Shown: piece after piece, positions 1 to 8,998 of the stretch
Numbering within the stretch: the first letter of the stretch is position 1
Layout of the letters: every line of letters starts with the position of its first letter
Origin: Chloroflexota bacterium
GTDB lineage: Bacteria > Chloroflexota > Limnocylindria > Limnocylindrales > CSP1-4
Reading direction: 5' to 3'
DNA: 64,000 bases
Assembly (NCBI GenBank): GCA_021786265.1
Contig: JAJYNP010000173.1
Coordinates: forward strand, 27,128 to 91,127
Position numbers and translations under genes: made by a program
Notes under the pieces: model-generated
Told to the model about the DNA's origin: nothing
What the model saw: the letters and a program-made list of their open reading frames with translations, nothing else
The model's database searches: none

Positions 1-157
1 GGGGCACCCGGAGGATTTCGTGGCCGCGATCGTGGACGGGGGCGCCGACGCGGTGCTCGCCGCGTCGATCTTCCACCGCGACCTGCACGGCATCGGAGCG
101 GTCAAGCGGGCCATGGCGGCGGCGGGGATCCTCGTGCGCCTGACCGGTGCGACGTGA
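1..157 (+). CDS. hisF: Imidazole glycerol phosphate synthase subunit HisF, C-terminal end (partial)
   Basis: This is the 3' end of a gene that begins before the window; the reading frame runs from base 2 to the TGA at 155-157. The translation contains GGADAVLAASIFH, the phosphate-binding end of the HisF barrel, followed by a final helix and the usual LVRL tail. HisF is the cyclase subunit that turns PRFAR plus ammonia into IGP and AICAR in histidine synthesis. The stop overlaps the GTG start of the following hisIE gene, as expected in one operon. Only about 51 residues are visible, so the call rests on that motif and on the neighbour. Confidence 0.88.
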   Translation, partial: GHPEDFVAAIVDGGADAVLAASIFHRDLHGIGAVKRAMAAAGILVRLTGAT

Positions 158-957
158 CCGGGCGCGGCGACGTGGGGCGGGGCCAGGGACGTGAACAGGG
201 CGAGCCGGGTGCGCGCAACATCGATCCGGCCGCGGTGCGATGGGGCCCGGACGGGCTCATGCCGGCGGTGGTCCGTGACGCCGGCGATGGCGCCGTGCTG
301 ATGCTCGCCTTCATGGACGCGGAGGCGCTGTCGGCGACCCTGGCGACGGGCCTGGTGCACTTCCACTCGCGCAGTCGCGGCCGCCTGTGGCAGAAGGGCG
401 AGACCAGCGGCAACGTCCTGCGGCTGCGCGATCTCGCGCTCGACTGCGACGCCGACGCGATCCTTGTCACCGCCGAGGCGACCGGCCCCACCTGCCACAC
501 GGGCAGGCGCTCGTGCTTCGACGGCGCGCCGGAGTTGCTGACCGCGCCGACGTCGCCCACCGCGGTGACCTCACCGGTCGCGCTCGCCACTCGTACCACG
601 GCGGCCTCGGCCTCCGCCTCGCCCCAGGGCTTCGAGTGGCTCGAGCGGCTCTGGGCCACCATCGTCGACCGTCGGGCCGTGGCCGACCCGGAGCGCTCCT
701 ACACGGCGCGGCTCATTGCCGGGGGTGTCGACGCGTGCGCGCGCAAGGTCACCGAGGAGGCGACGGAGGTGCTCCTCGCGGCCCGCGACGACGCCGAGGC
801 GGAACGCGACGCCGCGACGGCCGATCGCGCGGCAACCCGTGGCACGCTGGCGGGCGAGGCCGCAGACCTCCTGTACCACCTGCTGGTCCTGTCCGCGGAG
901 CGCGGGCTCGAGCCGCGCGAGGTGCTGGAGGTGCTGCGGACCCGGCACCGGGCCTGA
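154..957 (+). CDS. hisIE: Bifunctional phosphoribosyl-AMP cyclohydrolase / phosphoribosyl-ATP pyrophosphatase
   Basis: A fusion of two histidine-pathway enzymes that act in succession on PR-ATP and PR-AMP. HisI covers about residues 25-125: LMLAFMDAEAL, FHSRSRGRLWQKGETSGN (70-87), the metal-binding DCDAD (98-102) and GPTCHTGRRSCF (111-122). A Thr/Ser/Ala-rich linker of about 40 residues follows. HisE covers about 165-262, with VTEEATEVLLAARD and EAADLLYHLLVL. The GTG start at 154 overlaps the hisF stop (GTGA); no good ATG lies before the domain, and the first 22 residues are not part of the family. The gene converges on tyrS with only 19 bp between the stops. Confidence 0.95.
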   Translation: MTGRGDVGRGQGREQGEPGARNIDPAAVRWGPDGLMPAVVRDAGDGAVLMLAFMDAEALSATLATGLVHFHSRSRGRLWQKGETSGNVLRLRDLALDCDADAILVTAEATGPTCHTGRRSCFDGAPELLTAPTSPTAVTSPVALATRTTAASASASPQGFEWLERLWATIVDRRAVADPERSYTARLIAGGVDACARKVTEEATEVLLAARDDAEAERDAATADRAATRGTLAGEAADLLYHLLVLSAERGLEPREVLEVLRTRHRA

Positions 958-976
958 CCGGCAGGGTCGCGCCGGG

Positions 977-2254
977 CTACGTCCGCGCCACCCCCACCGA
1001 GAGCTGCCGTCGACCATGCCGGACCACGTGGTAGCGCCCGGCGACCGGTGGGCCCACCGGCGCGTCTCCGTCGACCACCCGCACATCGTCCACGACCACG
1101 CCGCCCTGCGCGATCGACCGCCGCAGGTCGCCCTTCGACGCGAACAGCCCGCTCGCCAGCGCCAGGTCGAACGCCGTCGCGACCTCCGGGCCGAACGCGA
1201 ACCCGCCCACGTCGTCGTGCAGGACCTGCAGCACGTCCGGATCGGCCAGCGGCTCGCCCGAGAACGCCAGCTCGCCGACCCGCCGCTGCAGCTCGGCCTC
1301 CGCCGTGCCGTGCACCCGCGCCGTCAGGTCGAAGGCGAGCGCGCGCTGCGCCGGCCGGTGCTCCGGGTGCGCTGCCTGCTCGGCCTCGAGCGCCTCCACC
1401 TCCTCGCGCGCCAGCAGCGTGAGCGTCCGCAGGTACAGCGGGACGTCCCGGTCGTCGCTGTTGAGCCAGTACTGGTAGAAGACGTACGGCGAGGTCCGGT
1501 GCCGCGCCAGGAACACCGTCTGGCCCCCCTCGCTCTTGCCGAACTTCTTGCCGCTCGGCGCGGTGAGCAGCGGGAACGAGAGCCCGTACGCGCGTGGCTC
1601 GCCGTCCGGCCCCTGGCCCAGCACGCGGCGGATCAACTCGAGCCCTGCGGTGATGTTGCCGAACTGGTCGGCGCCGCCCATCTGCATCTCCACGCCGTGG
1701 TCCCGGTAGAGGTGCAGGAAGTCGGCGGCCTGCAGCGTCATGTAGCTGAACTCGGTGAACGAGATCCCGGCCCCCATGCGCAGCTGGACCGAGTCCTTGG
1801 ACAGCATGTAGCCCAGGCTGAAGTGCTTGCCGATGTCGCGCAGGAACTCGATCAGCCCGTACCGCTCCAGCCACTCGCGGTTGTCGATCATCCGGGCGCC
1901 GTGCTCTCCGGGGGAGAAGTCGAGGAAGCGCTCGAGCTGCCCCCGGATCGCCGCCACGTTGGCGGCAAGCGTCTCCTCGTCGAGCAGGTTGCGCTCGGCG
2001 CTCCGGCCCGACGGATCGCCGACCATGCCCGTGCCGCCGCCCACGACGGCCACCGGTCGCCCTCCCGCCCGCTGGAGGTGCAACAGCCCGAAGATCGGGA
2101 TCAGGTGCCCGGCATGCAGCGAATCACCGGTGGGATCGAAGCCGACATAGGCCGCGATGGGGCCACGGGCCAGGCGCGGCTCGAGGCCCTCCGTCATCTC
2201 CTGGAGCATGCCCCGCCATCGCAGCTCGGCGAGGAAATCGGTCATCTCGGGCAT
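977..2254 (-). CDS. tyrS: Tyrosine--tRNA ligase
   Basis: Class I aminoacyl-tRNA synthetase of 425 residues that charges tRNA-Tyr. The HIGH-like signature is LHAGH (46-50) and the KMSKS-like loop is KFGKS (237-241), the form typical of bacterial TyrS. QMGGADQFGNI, the tyrosine-recognition helix, is at about 191-201. The C-terminal 80 residues look like an S4-type RNA-binding domain. I chose the ATG at 2254 (MPEMTDFL), which has AGGTGG about 10 bases upstream; ATG at 2245 is an alternative. The frame stays open upstream through the antisense of the penicillin-binding protein gene, but that extension is not coding. I see no T-box in the 72 bp to the divergent gene. Confidence 0.96.
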   Translation of the reverse strand: MPEMTDFLAELRWRGMLQEMTEGLEPRLARGPIAAYVGFDPTGDSLHAGHLIPIFGLLHLQRAGGRPVAVVGGGTGMVGDPSGRSAERNLLDEETLAANVAAIRGQLERFLDFSPGEHGARMIDNREWLERYGLIEFLRDIGKHFSLGYMLSKDSVQLRMGAGISFTEFSYMTLQAADFLHLYRDHGVEMQMGGADQFGNITAGLELIRRVLGQGPDGEPRAYGLSFPLLTAPSGKKFGKSEGGQTVFLARHRTSPYVFYQYWLNSDDRDVPLYLRTLTLLAREEVEALEAEQAAHPEHRPAQRALAFDLTARVHGTAEAELQRRVGELAFSGEPLADPDVLQVLHDDVGGFAFGPEVATAFDLALASGLFASKGDLRRSIAQGGVVVDDVRVVDGDAPVGPPVAGRYHVVRHGRRQLSVGVART

Positions 2255-2326
2255 CGGCGATAGCCACCTGCAGGGATCCTGGGCGAGACTGGGGACACGG
2301 TTGAGTATGCTAGAGTGCCCGGCGAT

Positions 2327-5170
2327 ATGCAGACCAGCGTCACCCGCCGCCGGGCACGGCGCCTCAATGGCGGCAGGCGTGGACGCAACGGTGGCAGTGC
2401 GTCCCGCGTCGCCGTCGCGCTTCCGCTGCTTCTCTTCGGTGCCCTGCTGATCGTCGGATTCGTCGGGTTCCTCGGCGCGCTCGCGGCGTACGGCTACTTC
2501 AGCCAGGGCCTTGCCGACCCGCGGACACTCGACAACCTCCAGTTCAACCAGGAGTCGGTGGTCTACGACCGCAACGGGGTGGAGCTGGCGCGCTTCGGCA
2601 CCCAGCAGCGCGAGGTCGTCCAGCTCGACCAGGTGCCGGGGATCGTGGTCGACGCCACCACCTCGATCGAGGACAGGACCTTCTGGACCAACAGCGGCTT
2701 CGATCCGCTGGGGATCCTGGCCGCCGTGCGCGACACGCTCACCGGCTCGCAGCGCGGCGCCTCCACCATCACCCAGCAGCTCGTGCGCGGGCGCCTGCTC
2801 GACCCGGCGCTCGTCGCCGACCCCAACCGGAAGGTCGAACGGAAGATCAAGGAGATCATCGAGTCGATCCGGCTGACGCAGACGCTGAGCAAACAGCAGA
2901 TCATGCAGGACTACCTCAACAGCAACTTTTACGGCAACAACAGCTACGGCATCGCCGCCGCGGCGCGCAGCTACTTCGGGGTCACCGATCTCAGCAAGCT
3001 GACGCTCGCCCAGGCGGTCATCCTGGCCGCGATCCCGCAGTCGCCCACCGAGTACGACCTGGTGCGGAACGCGGTGGTGCAGCCGAACGGAACCCTGCTC
3101 GTCCCGGCCGACAGCCCGATCGTCCAGCGCCGCAACTACTGGCTGCAGGTCATGGAACAGCAGCTGCCGCTGCCCCGGTCCGGCAACCAGTACACGACCG
3201 CCGACTTCGAGGCGGCCATCAAGGAACCGGTGGTCCTGGTCTCGCAGAAGGCGCCGGTCTGGAAGGCCCCCCAGTTCGTCTGGCAGGTCCGCCAGGAGCT
3301 CACCGACAAGCTCTGCGGCGTCGGCGTGGCCACCTGCACGGCGCTGGAGCGCGGCGGCCTGAAGATCTACACCACGCTCGACTACAAGGTCCAGAAGCTT
3401 GCCGAGAAGTGGGTCCAGGCCGCGGCCACGGTCCCGCAGGCGAAGGACCCGGCTGCGGCGGCGAAGAAGCTCGGGCTGACGCTGCAGCCCTGGATGCAGA
3501 ACCTGGTGGGTCGCAACGTCCACAACGGCGCGCTCGCGGCGGTCGACTACCAGACCGGCGAGGTGATCGCCTACGTGGGCAGCGCGAACTACTACGCCAC
3601 GACTGCCACCAGGCAGTTCCAGCCCCAGTTCGACGTCCTGTCCGACGGGTGGCGCCAGGTGGGCTCATCGTTCAAGCCGTTCAACTATGTGACCGGCATC
3701 AACGACGGCACCATGACGGCGGCCACCATGTTCATGGACGTCACGACCGATTTTGGGGGCGGGTACACGCCGACCGACGCGGACCTGGAGGAGCGCGGCC
3801 CGGTGCGCATGCGCCAGGCGCTGCAGTTCTCGCTGAACATCCCGGCCGTCAAGGCGCTCGCGATCAACGGCGTGGATCACGTCTTCAACATGGCCGAGAA
3901 GTTCGGCCTGCAGTTCCAGACGCAGACCCCAACCGCGGGCCTCTCGCTCACGCTGGGCACCGAGGTAATCCACCCCGTCGACCTTGCGACCGGCTACGCG
4001 ACGATGGCCGATGGCGGCCGCTACCTGGGACGGACGACGATCCTGCGGGTGGTGGGGCCGGACGGCAGCAACGTCATCACGCCGTACACCCCGCCGGCCG
4101 GCGAGCAGGTGGTGGACCCCCGCGCTGCGTACATCATCACGGACATCCTGAAGGGCAACACGAACCCCGCCGTGAACCCGTACTGGGGCGCGTTCAAGAT
4201 CACCGACGCCAGCGGGAAGCTCCGCCCGGCGACCCTCAAGACTGGCACCAACAACGACACGAACGACCTGATCGCGGCGGGGTACATCGCGCCGCCTGAC
4301 GCTGCGGGGAGAGCCGCCGGCGAGTACGCGCTGGCGGTGGTGGCCTGGAACGGCAACAGCGACAACAGCCCGGTCAGCACCCCCCAGTCGCCGCTCCAGT
4401 CCCTCGACGTCCCGACCTACGTCTGGCAGGGCTTCCTGAACGACGTCACGCGGACCTGGCCGATCCAGGACTTCACGGAGCCGTCCGGGATCACCTCGAT
4501 GTCGGTGGACGCCTACAGCGGGCTGCGACCCGGTCCCTTCACCACCAGGACGGTGCCGGAGTTGTTCATCGACGGGACACAGCCGACGCAGGTCGACAAC
4601 CTGCGTCAGCCGACGCAGGTGATCCCGGATCCGTCGTCCACCAAGAACGGCTACCTCATCTGGCAGCCGGACTGCGGCACGAACCCCGCGCCCCAGACGC
4701 TCGGCTTCCTCAACTTCTCCAACGTCGAGACGAACTATCCGAACTGGCATGCCGCCGACCTGGCGTGGGCGGCACGGGCGGCGAAGGGCGCCGGGGTCTA
4801 CGGCGGGCCGCAGCACACCCGCACCACGTTCTTCTACAACCTGGTGTACCAGCCGTACGGCCAGACCTGGGGCGCGCCGTTCCCGCCCACCAGGACCTGC
4901 GAACAGGCACTGCCGTCTCCGGGCGTGCCCGGGTCGCCCGCGCCGGGCAGCAGCTTCGGGCCCGGCCAGTCACCGAGCCCCGGCCAGTCCGCGGTCCCGG
5001 CCGCCATCGTGCCGGATGTCGTTGGGCAGCCCGTGCAGGCTGCGGCCCAGGCCATCGTGACCTCCGGGTTCGTGCCGGTCATCGTGGGCAACGGCGGCAC
5101 CGTGCTCGCGCAATCGCCGACCGGCGGATCCCCCGCGACGCTGGGCTCGCAGGTGGTGCTCCAGACCTAG
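2327..5170 (+). CDS. Class A penicillin-binding protein (PBP1a type) with C-terminal PASTA domain
   Basis: A bifunctional peptidoglycan synthase of about 947 residues: glycosyltransferase plus transpeptidase. An Arg-rich cytoplasmic tail is followed by one membrane anchor (about 27-56). The GT51 domain has the catalytic Glu in IEDRTFW (about residue 115), RGASTITQQLVR and NFYGNNSYGI. The transpeptidase domain has SSFK with the acylated Ser at about 447, SLN (in SLNIPAVKAL) and KTGT. A Pro/Gly/Ser linker leads to one PASTA repeat starting VPDVVGQPV. The ATG at 2327 is preferred; an in-frame GTG at 2315 would add four residues, and neither has a clear ribosome site. TATGCT at 2306-2311 could be a -10 box. 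Confidence 0.93.
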   Translation: MQTSVTRRRARRLNGGRRGRNGGSASRVAVALPLLLFGALLIVGFVGFLGALAAYGYFSQGLADPRTLDNLQFNQESVVYDRNGVELARFGTQQREVVQLDQVPGIVVDATTSIEDRTFWTNSGFDPLGILAAVRDTLTGSQRGASTITQQLVRGRLLDPALVADPNRKVERKIKEIIESIRLTQTLSKQQIMQDYLNSNFYGNNSYGIAAAARSYFGVTDLSKLTLAQAVILAAIPQSPTEYDLVRNAVVQPNGTLLVPADSPIVQRRNYWLQVMEQQLPLPRSGNQYTTADFEAAIKEPVVLVSQKAPVWKAPQFVWQVRQELTDKLCGVGVATCTALERGGLKIYTTLDYKVQKLAEKWVQAAATVPQAKDPAAAAKKLGLTLQPWMQNLVGRNVHNGALAAVDYQTGEVIAYVGSANYYATTATRQFQPQFDVLSDGWRQVGSSFKPFNYVTGINDGTMTAATMFMDVTTDFGGGYTPTDADLEERGPVRMRQALQFSLNIPAVKALAINGVDHVFNMAEKFGLQFQTQTPTAGLSLTLGTEVIHPVDLATGYATMADGGRYLGRTTILRVVGPDGSNVITPYTPPAGEQVVDPRAAYIITDILKGNTNPAVNPYWGAFKITDASGKLRPATLKTGTNNDTNDLIAAGYIAPPDAAGRAAGEYALAVVAWNGNSDNSPVSTPQSPLQSLDVPTYVWQGFLNDVTRTWPIQDFTEPSGITSMSVDAYSGLRPGPFTTRTVPELFIDGTQPTQVDNLRQPTQVIPDPSSTKNGYLIWQPDCGTNPAPQTLGFLNFSNVETNYPNWHAADLAWAARAAKGAGVYGGPQHTRTTFFYNLVYQPYGQTWGAPFPPTRTCEQALPSPGVPGSPAPGSSFGPGQSPSPGQSAVPAAIVPDVVGQPVQAAAQAIVTSGFVPVIVGNGGTVLAQSPTGGSPATLGSQVVLQT

Positions 5171-5248
5171 GCCGGCGCCGTCTCCCGCGCCGCTCAAGCG
5201 TGAGCGACACACTGGCGGAAGCGACGCCGGGTCGGACTCCGGCGCCGG

Positions 5249-7666
5249 TCAGACCTTGACGATGGTCGCGCCGTCGCCGCCCTCGCCGCGCTCTCCGGGG
5301 CGCCAGGACTGCACCAGCGGGTGCCCGGAGAGCATGGCGCGGACCGCGTCCCGGAGCGCACCGGACCCGTGGCCGTGCACCACCGTCACCTGTCCCGCGC
5401 CCGCCAGCGAAGCGTCGTCCAGGTAGCGGTCCAGCAGCTCGAGTGCCTCCTCGACACGCGCCCCCCGCAGGTCGAGTGTGGTGGGTACGGCACGGCGCGG
5501 CCCGGTTCCCGCCGGTCGAGCCCCGCCCCGCACCGCCGGCGCGGATCGAACACGCACCGCAGGCTGCTCGCCGAAGACCCCGCGCCGGCCCGACCTCGGC
5601 GCTTCGCCGGCCGCGGTGGCGGGCTCCCCGGACGGCGCCGTTCCGGGGAGCACCAGGTCATCGAGGTCCGTCTCGACGCGCAGCCCGCCGGCCTCGAGCG
5701 TCGCGCGGCCGCGTCCCTCGTCGATCGAGATCACCCGCCCGGTCCAGCCCCCGCGCGCGTGCTGTGCCTCCGTCCCGATCTGCCACCGCACGGGGACGGG
5801 ACCGGCGCTCGCGGGCCGGTCGGGGATTGGGATCCGGGCGAGGCGCTCGGAGAGCGAGCCTTCGAGCGCCTCGAGCCGGCTCGCCGTGAGCGTCTCCCGC
5901 TCGAGCACCCGCCGCGCGGCACGCAGCTCCGCCTGCAGGTCCGCCACCATCCGCTCGGCCTCCTCGCGGGCCTGCGCCGCCCGCTCGGTCTCCGCGCGCT
6001 TCGACCGTGCGCGCTCCTGGTCGGCCTGGCGCTGCGCGTCCTTCGCGCGCGCCTCGGCGGCCCGCGCCCGCTCCAGGGCGTCGGCAGTCTCCGCACGCTG
6101 CCGCCGGATCGCGGCGAGCGTCTCCTCGAACTCGACCTGGGCACGTGTCAGCCGTGACCGCGCGTCCGCGACGAGCTCCGGGCGGAGTCCCAGCCGCTCG
6201 GCGATCGCGAACGCCTGGCTCGTGCCCGGCAGGCCGATCGTCAGGTGGTAGGTCGGACTCAGGGTCTCCAGGTCGAAGTCGACCGAGGCGTTCATCGCCG
6301 CCGGCGTGTTGTGCGCGTACGTCTTGAGCTCGGCGTAGTGCGTGGTCGCGGCGACCAGCGCGCCGGAGCGGATGAAGTGGTCGAGGAGCGCCTGGGCGAG
6401 CGCGGACCCCTCGGTCGGGTCGGTGCCTGCGCCCAGCTCGTCGAGCAGCACGAGGGTGTCAGGGCCCGCAGCGTCCACGATCCGGACGATCGAGCGCATG
6501 TGTCCGCTGAACGTCGAGAGCGACTGCGCGACCGACTGCTCGTCGCCGATGTCGGCGTGCACGTCGCGGAAGACCGGCAGCCGGCTTCCCTGCTGCGCGG
6601 GGACGTGGAGCCCGGCCTGGTGCATCAGGGCCAGCAGCCCCAGGGTGCGCAGCGTGACGGTCTTGCCGCCGGTGTTGGGACCGGTGATGACGAGCGCGGT
6701 GAACTCGCCGCCGAGCCGGACGTCGATCGGCACCACGCGTCCCGTCAGTCCCGGGTGTCGTGCCCCCAGCAGCTCCACCACCGGTTCGCGCGATGTGTCG
6801 GCGCGCACGGCGTCCATCGTGGCCGCCAGGCGCGCCCTGGCGGACCAGAAGTCGAAGCGCGCCAGTGCCTCGAGCGTCGCACGCAGCGCGTTGGCCTGCG
6901 TCCCGACCAACCCGGAGAGGTGATCGAGGATCCGTTCGACCTCGGCCTGCTCGGCGAGCTGCGCCTCCCGCCAGGCGTTCCCCAGCTCGACGGCCACCAG
7001 CGGCTCCACGAACACGGTCTGCCCGCTGCCGGACTGGTCGTGGACGATCCCGCGCACCCGGCCGCGCGCGTCGCTCCGCACCGGGACCACGTAGCGCCCG
7101 TTGCGCAGGGTGACGATCGGCTCCTGCAGCGCGCCCGACAGCTCGCCGCCGTGGACCAGCTCGTCGAGCCTGGTGCGCAGCCGGTCGTACGCCACGCGGA
7201 CGGCACGTCGCAGCGACCCGAGGGCGGGCGAGGCGCCGTCCAGCAGCTCGCCGGACGGGTCGATGCTGCGCTCCAGCGTGGCGTGAAGCGCCGGGAGGGG
7301 CTGGATCGCCCGCCCGAGCGCACGGAGCAGCGGCCGGCGTTCCTCGGAGAGGGCATCGGCAAGGCGGCCGGCGGCCTCCAGCGTGTCGCGGATCTCGAGC
7401 AGCTGCCCGGTGTCCAGCCGGCCACCGCGCGCCGCCCGCTCGACGGCGTCGTGGATGTCGTGGGCGCCGCCGATCCCCGCGCCCGGGTGCTCGGCCGTGA
7501 AGGCACGGGCCTCGTCGGTCTCCTGGAGCGTGCGGGCCACGATCACCGGGTCATCGGACGGCTGGAGGCCCTCGGCCAGGCGGCGCGACGGCGGGAAGTT
7601 CGTCTGATCCGCCAGCCGCGCGCGGATGGACGGGAACTCGAGGACCAGCAGCGACTTGCCGTCCAT
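5249..7666 (-). CDS. mutS2: Endonuclease MutS2
   Basis: An 805-residue MutS-family ATPase with a C-terminal Smr nuclease domain. The family acts on branched DNA and suppresses recombination, or splits collided ribosomes; the sequence does not tell which applies here. Walker A GPNTGGKT lies at about 329-336 and Walker B DTLVLLDELGAGTDP follows. A long Ala/Arg/Glu coiled coil comes next. The Smr domain has TLDLRG and VVHGHGSGALR near the end. The start ATG (7664-7666) overlaps the glycosylase stop as TGATG, so the two are co-transcribed. The mismatch-recognition N-terminal domain is absent, as is normal for MutS2. Confidence 0.95.
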   Translation of the reverse strand: MDGKSLLVLEFPSIRARLADQTNFPPSRRLAEGLQPSDDPVIVARTLQETDEARAFTAEHPGAGIGGAHDIHDAVERAARGGRLDTGQLLEIRDTLEAAGRLADALSEERRPLLRALGRAIQPLPALHATLERSIDPSGELLDGASPALGSLRRAVRVAYDRLRTRLDELVHGGELSGALQEPIVTLRNGRYVVPVRSDARGRVRGIVHDQSGSGQTVFVEPLVAVELGNAWREAQLAEQAEVERILDHLSGLVGTQANALRATLEALARFDFWSARARLAATMDAVRADTSREPVVELLGARHPGLTGRVVPIDVRLGGEFTALVITGPNTGGKTVTLRTLGLLALMHQAGLHVPAQQGSRLPVFRDVHADIGDEQSVAQSLSTFSGHMRSIVRIVDAAGPDTLVLLDELGAGTDPTEGSALAQALLDHFIRSGALVAATTHYAELKTYAHNTPAAMNASVDFDLETLSPTYHLTIGLPGTSQAFAIAERLGLRPELVADARSRLTRAQVEFEETLAAIRRQRAETADALERARAAEARAKDAQRQADQERARSKRAETERAAQAREEAERMVADLQAELRAARRVLERETLTASRLEALEGSLSERLARIPIPDRPASAGPVPVRWQIGTEAQHARGGWTGRVISIDEGRGRATLEAGGLRVETDLDDLVLPGTAPSGEPATAAGEAPRSGRRGVFGEQPAVRVRSAPAVRGGARPAGTGPRRAVPTTLDLRGARVEEALELLDRYLDDASLAGAGQVTVVHGHGSGALRDAVRAMLSGHPLVQSWRPGERGEGGDGATIVKV

Positions 7667-8325
7667 CAGTCGGTCGCGCCGCCGAGGGCGCGGGGCAACG
7701 CGCGCGCGGCCTCGGCGGGGAACGCGCGCGAGAGCGCGGCGCTCCCCGCCAGCCCGAAGCGGTAGGGCAGCGTGGCCCACGGTTCTCCGGCGTAGGCCAC
7801 GTTCACCCGCGGGCCCCGGACGAACGCACCGGCGCCCGGTCCGGCGGCGATCCACAGTGGCGGCCCGGCCGTCAGGTCCCGGCCGCTGTCCTCACCCGCG
7901 ATACCCAGCGCCTGGCACAGCCGTGCCGGTCCCGCCGCGAGGCGTTCGGCGCGGTCGCCGGGGCGTCCCCGCCGGCGCCGCTGCTCCTCGATCCCGACCA
8001 CGGGCAGCAGTGCGCGGACGAGCACGGCGCCGGCCTCCTCGTCCTCCGTGTGCGCGACGACGTTGAACGCCCAGTGCATGCCGTAGAGACGGTACACGTA
8101 CGCGTGGCCGGCCGGGCCGAACATCGGGCTGGTGCGGCGAGTCTGGCCCGCCCGGGCGTGGCTGGCCCGGTCTGCCGGCCCCAGGTAGGCCTCGGTCTCG
8201 ACGATCGTGCCGGCCATCACCACCCCGCCGACTTCGTGCAGCAGCAGCATCCCGATCAGCGCCGGCGCCAGGTCGATCGCCGAGCGCGCGTGGAACGCGC
8301 GCGGAAGCGGCGGAGGAAGCTCCAC
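7666..8325 (-). CDS. 3-methyladenine DNA glycosylase (MPG/AAG family)
   Basis: A 219-residue monofunctional DNA glycosylase that removes alkylated purines such as 3-methyladenine from DNA. Family signatures are the catalytic IVETEAYLGP, DRASHARAGQT, the MFGPAGHAYVYRLYGMHW stretch and GPARLCQALGI. The frame is open well upstream, but that part is antisense or overlapping cvpA. I chose the GTG at 8325, 17 bases after the cvpA stop, because it gives MELPPPLPRAFHARSA, a normal family N-terminus. No strong ribosome site is visible, so the exact start is uncertain. The stop overlaps the mutS2 start. Confidence 0.9.
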   Translation of the reverse strand: MELPPPLPRAFHARSAIDLAPALIGMLLLHEVGGVVMAGTIVETEAYLGPADRASHARAGQTRRTSPMFGPAGHAYVYRLYGMHWAFNVVAHTEDEEAGAVLVRALLPVVGIEEQRRRRGRPGDRAERLAAGPARLCQALGIAGEDSGRDLTAGPPLWIAAGPGAGAFVRGPRVNVAYAGEPWATLPYRFGLAGSAALSRAFPAEAARALPRALGGATD

Positions 8326-8342
8326 GGAATCGGGCGGCCGGT

Positions 8343-8924
8343 TCAGGCGGGCAGCGTTCGGACGGCCTCGGGGAGCAGCGGGCCCAGCAGCGCCAGCAGC
8401 CCCGGGATCAGGCCGGCGCGCATCGCGTGCACCAGCGCCGAGCCGTCGAAGGCACCGTAGAGGCTGCGCATCCACCCGACGTCGCCGGTCGGCGGCTGCG
8501 CACCGACGCCGTGGTAGTACGAGTCGCCGTTGAGGACCAGCACCGCGACCACCAGGAACACGATCGCGACGGCCAGGATCCCGCCCGCGAGCTCGTCGAG
8601 GACGGCGTAGCGGGTCGCGAGCATCACGCGGCGGTAGTAGGCCTGGACGCCCAGTGTCATGACGCCGAGCAGCGCAAGGAAACTCGCCGTAAAGGCGATC
8701 ATCAGGGCGTACTCCACCGGAAGCCACGTCCAGTTCGAGGCGAGCCACGCGCCGACCGGCGAGCGCAGGTACGAGCCGACGATGAACGCGACCAGGAAGA
8801 TGCCGATGCCGAGCAGCTGGCGCAGGACGCCCTGCGTGTACCCGACGAAGAAGGTGATCGCAAAGAGTACGATCAGGACGCCGTCGGCCAGCGTCAGGCT
8901 CCCGACGATACCCGCGAGATCCAC
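8343..8924 (-). CDS. CvpA family membrane protein
   Basis: A 193-residue integral membrane protein with four predicted membrane segments (about 16-35, 37-55, 72-95 and 113-133) and a short polar C-terminal part. The segment order and the GYTQGVLRQLLG motif after the first segment fit the CvpA family, which in other bacteria is tied to colicin V production and envelope homeostasis; its biochemical role is unknown. It sits 74 bp after pheT and 17 bp before the glycosylase gene. In many bacteria cvpA is found next to mutS2, which supports the call. Confidence 0.82.
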   Translation of the reverse strand: MDLAGIVGSLTLADGVLIVLFAITFFVGYTQGVLRQLLGIGIFLVAFIVGSYLRSPVGAWLASNWTWLPVEYALMIAFTASFLALLGVMTLGVQAYYRRVMLATRYAVLDELAGGILAVAIVFLVVAVLVLNGDSYYHGVGAQPPTGDVGWMRSLYGAFDGSALVHAMRAGLIPGLLALLGPLLPEAVRTLPA

Positions 8925-8998
8925 GGCCCCTCCCCTGTCTGCCCCGCCTCGCTAGCCTACCAGCGCGTTCCGCCGCGCGCCAGACGCGGCCACGTCCG

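Noticed and set aside
2255..2326. T-box or other riboswitch before tyrS
   Set aside because: The spacer to the divergent gene is only 72 bp and no T-box sequence or terminator hairpin is present.
2255..3523. N-terminal extension of tyrS through the penicillin-binding protein gene
   Set aside because: The frame is open only because of GC skew. TyrS homology begins at the ATG at 2254 and the extension is antisense to the glycosyltransferase domain.
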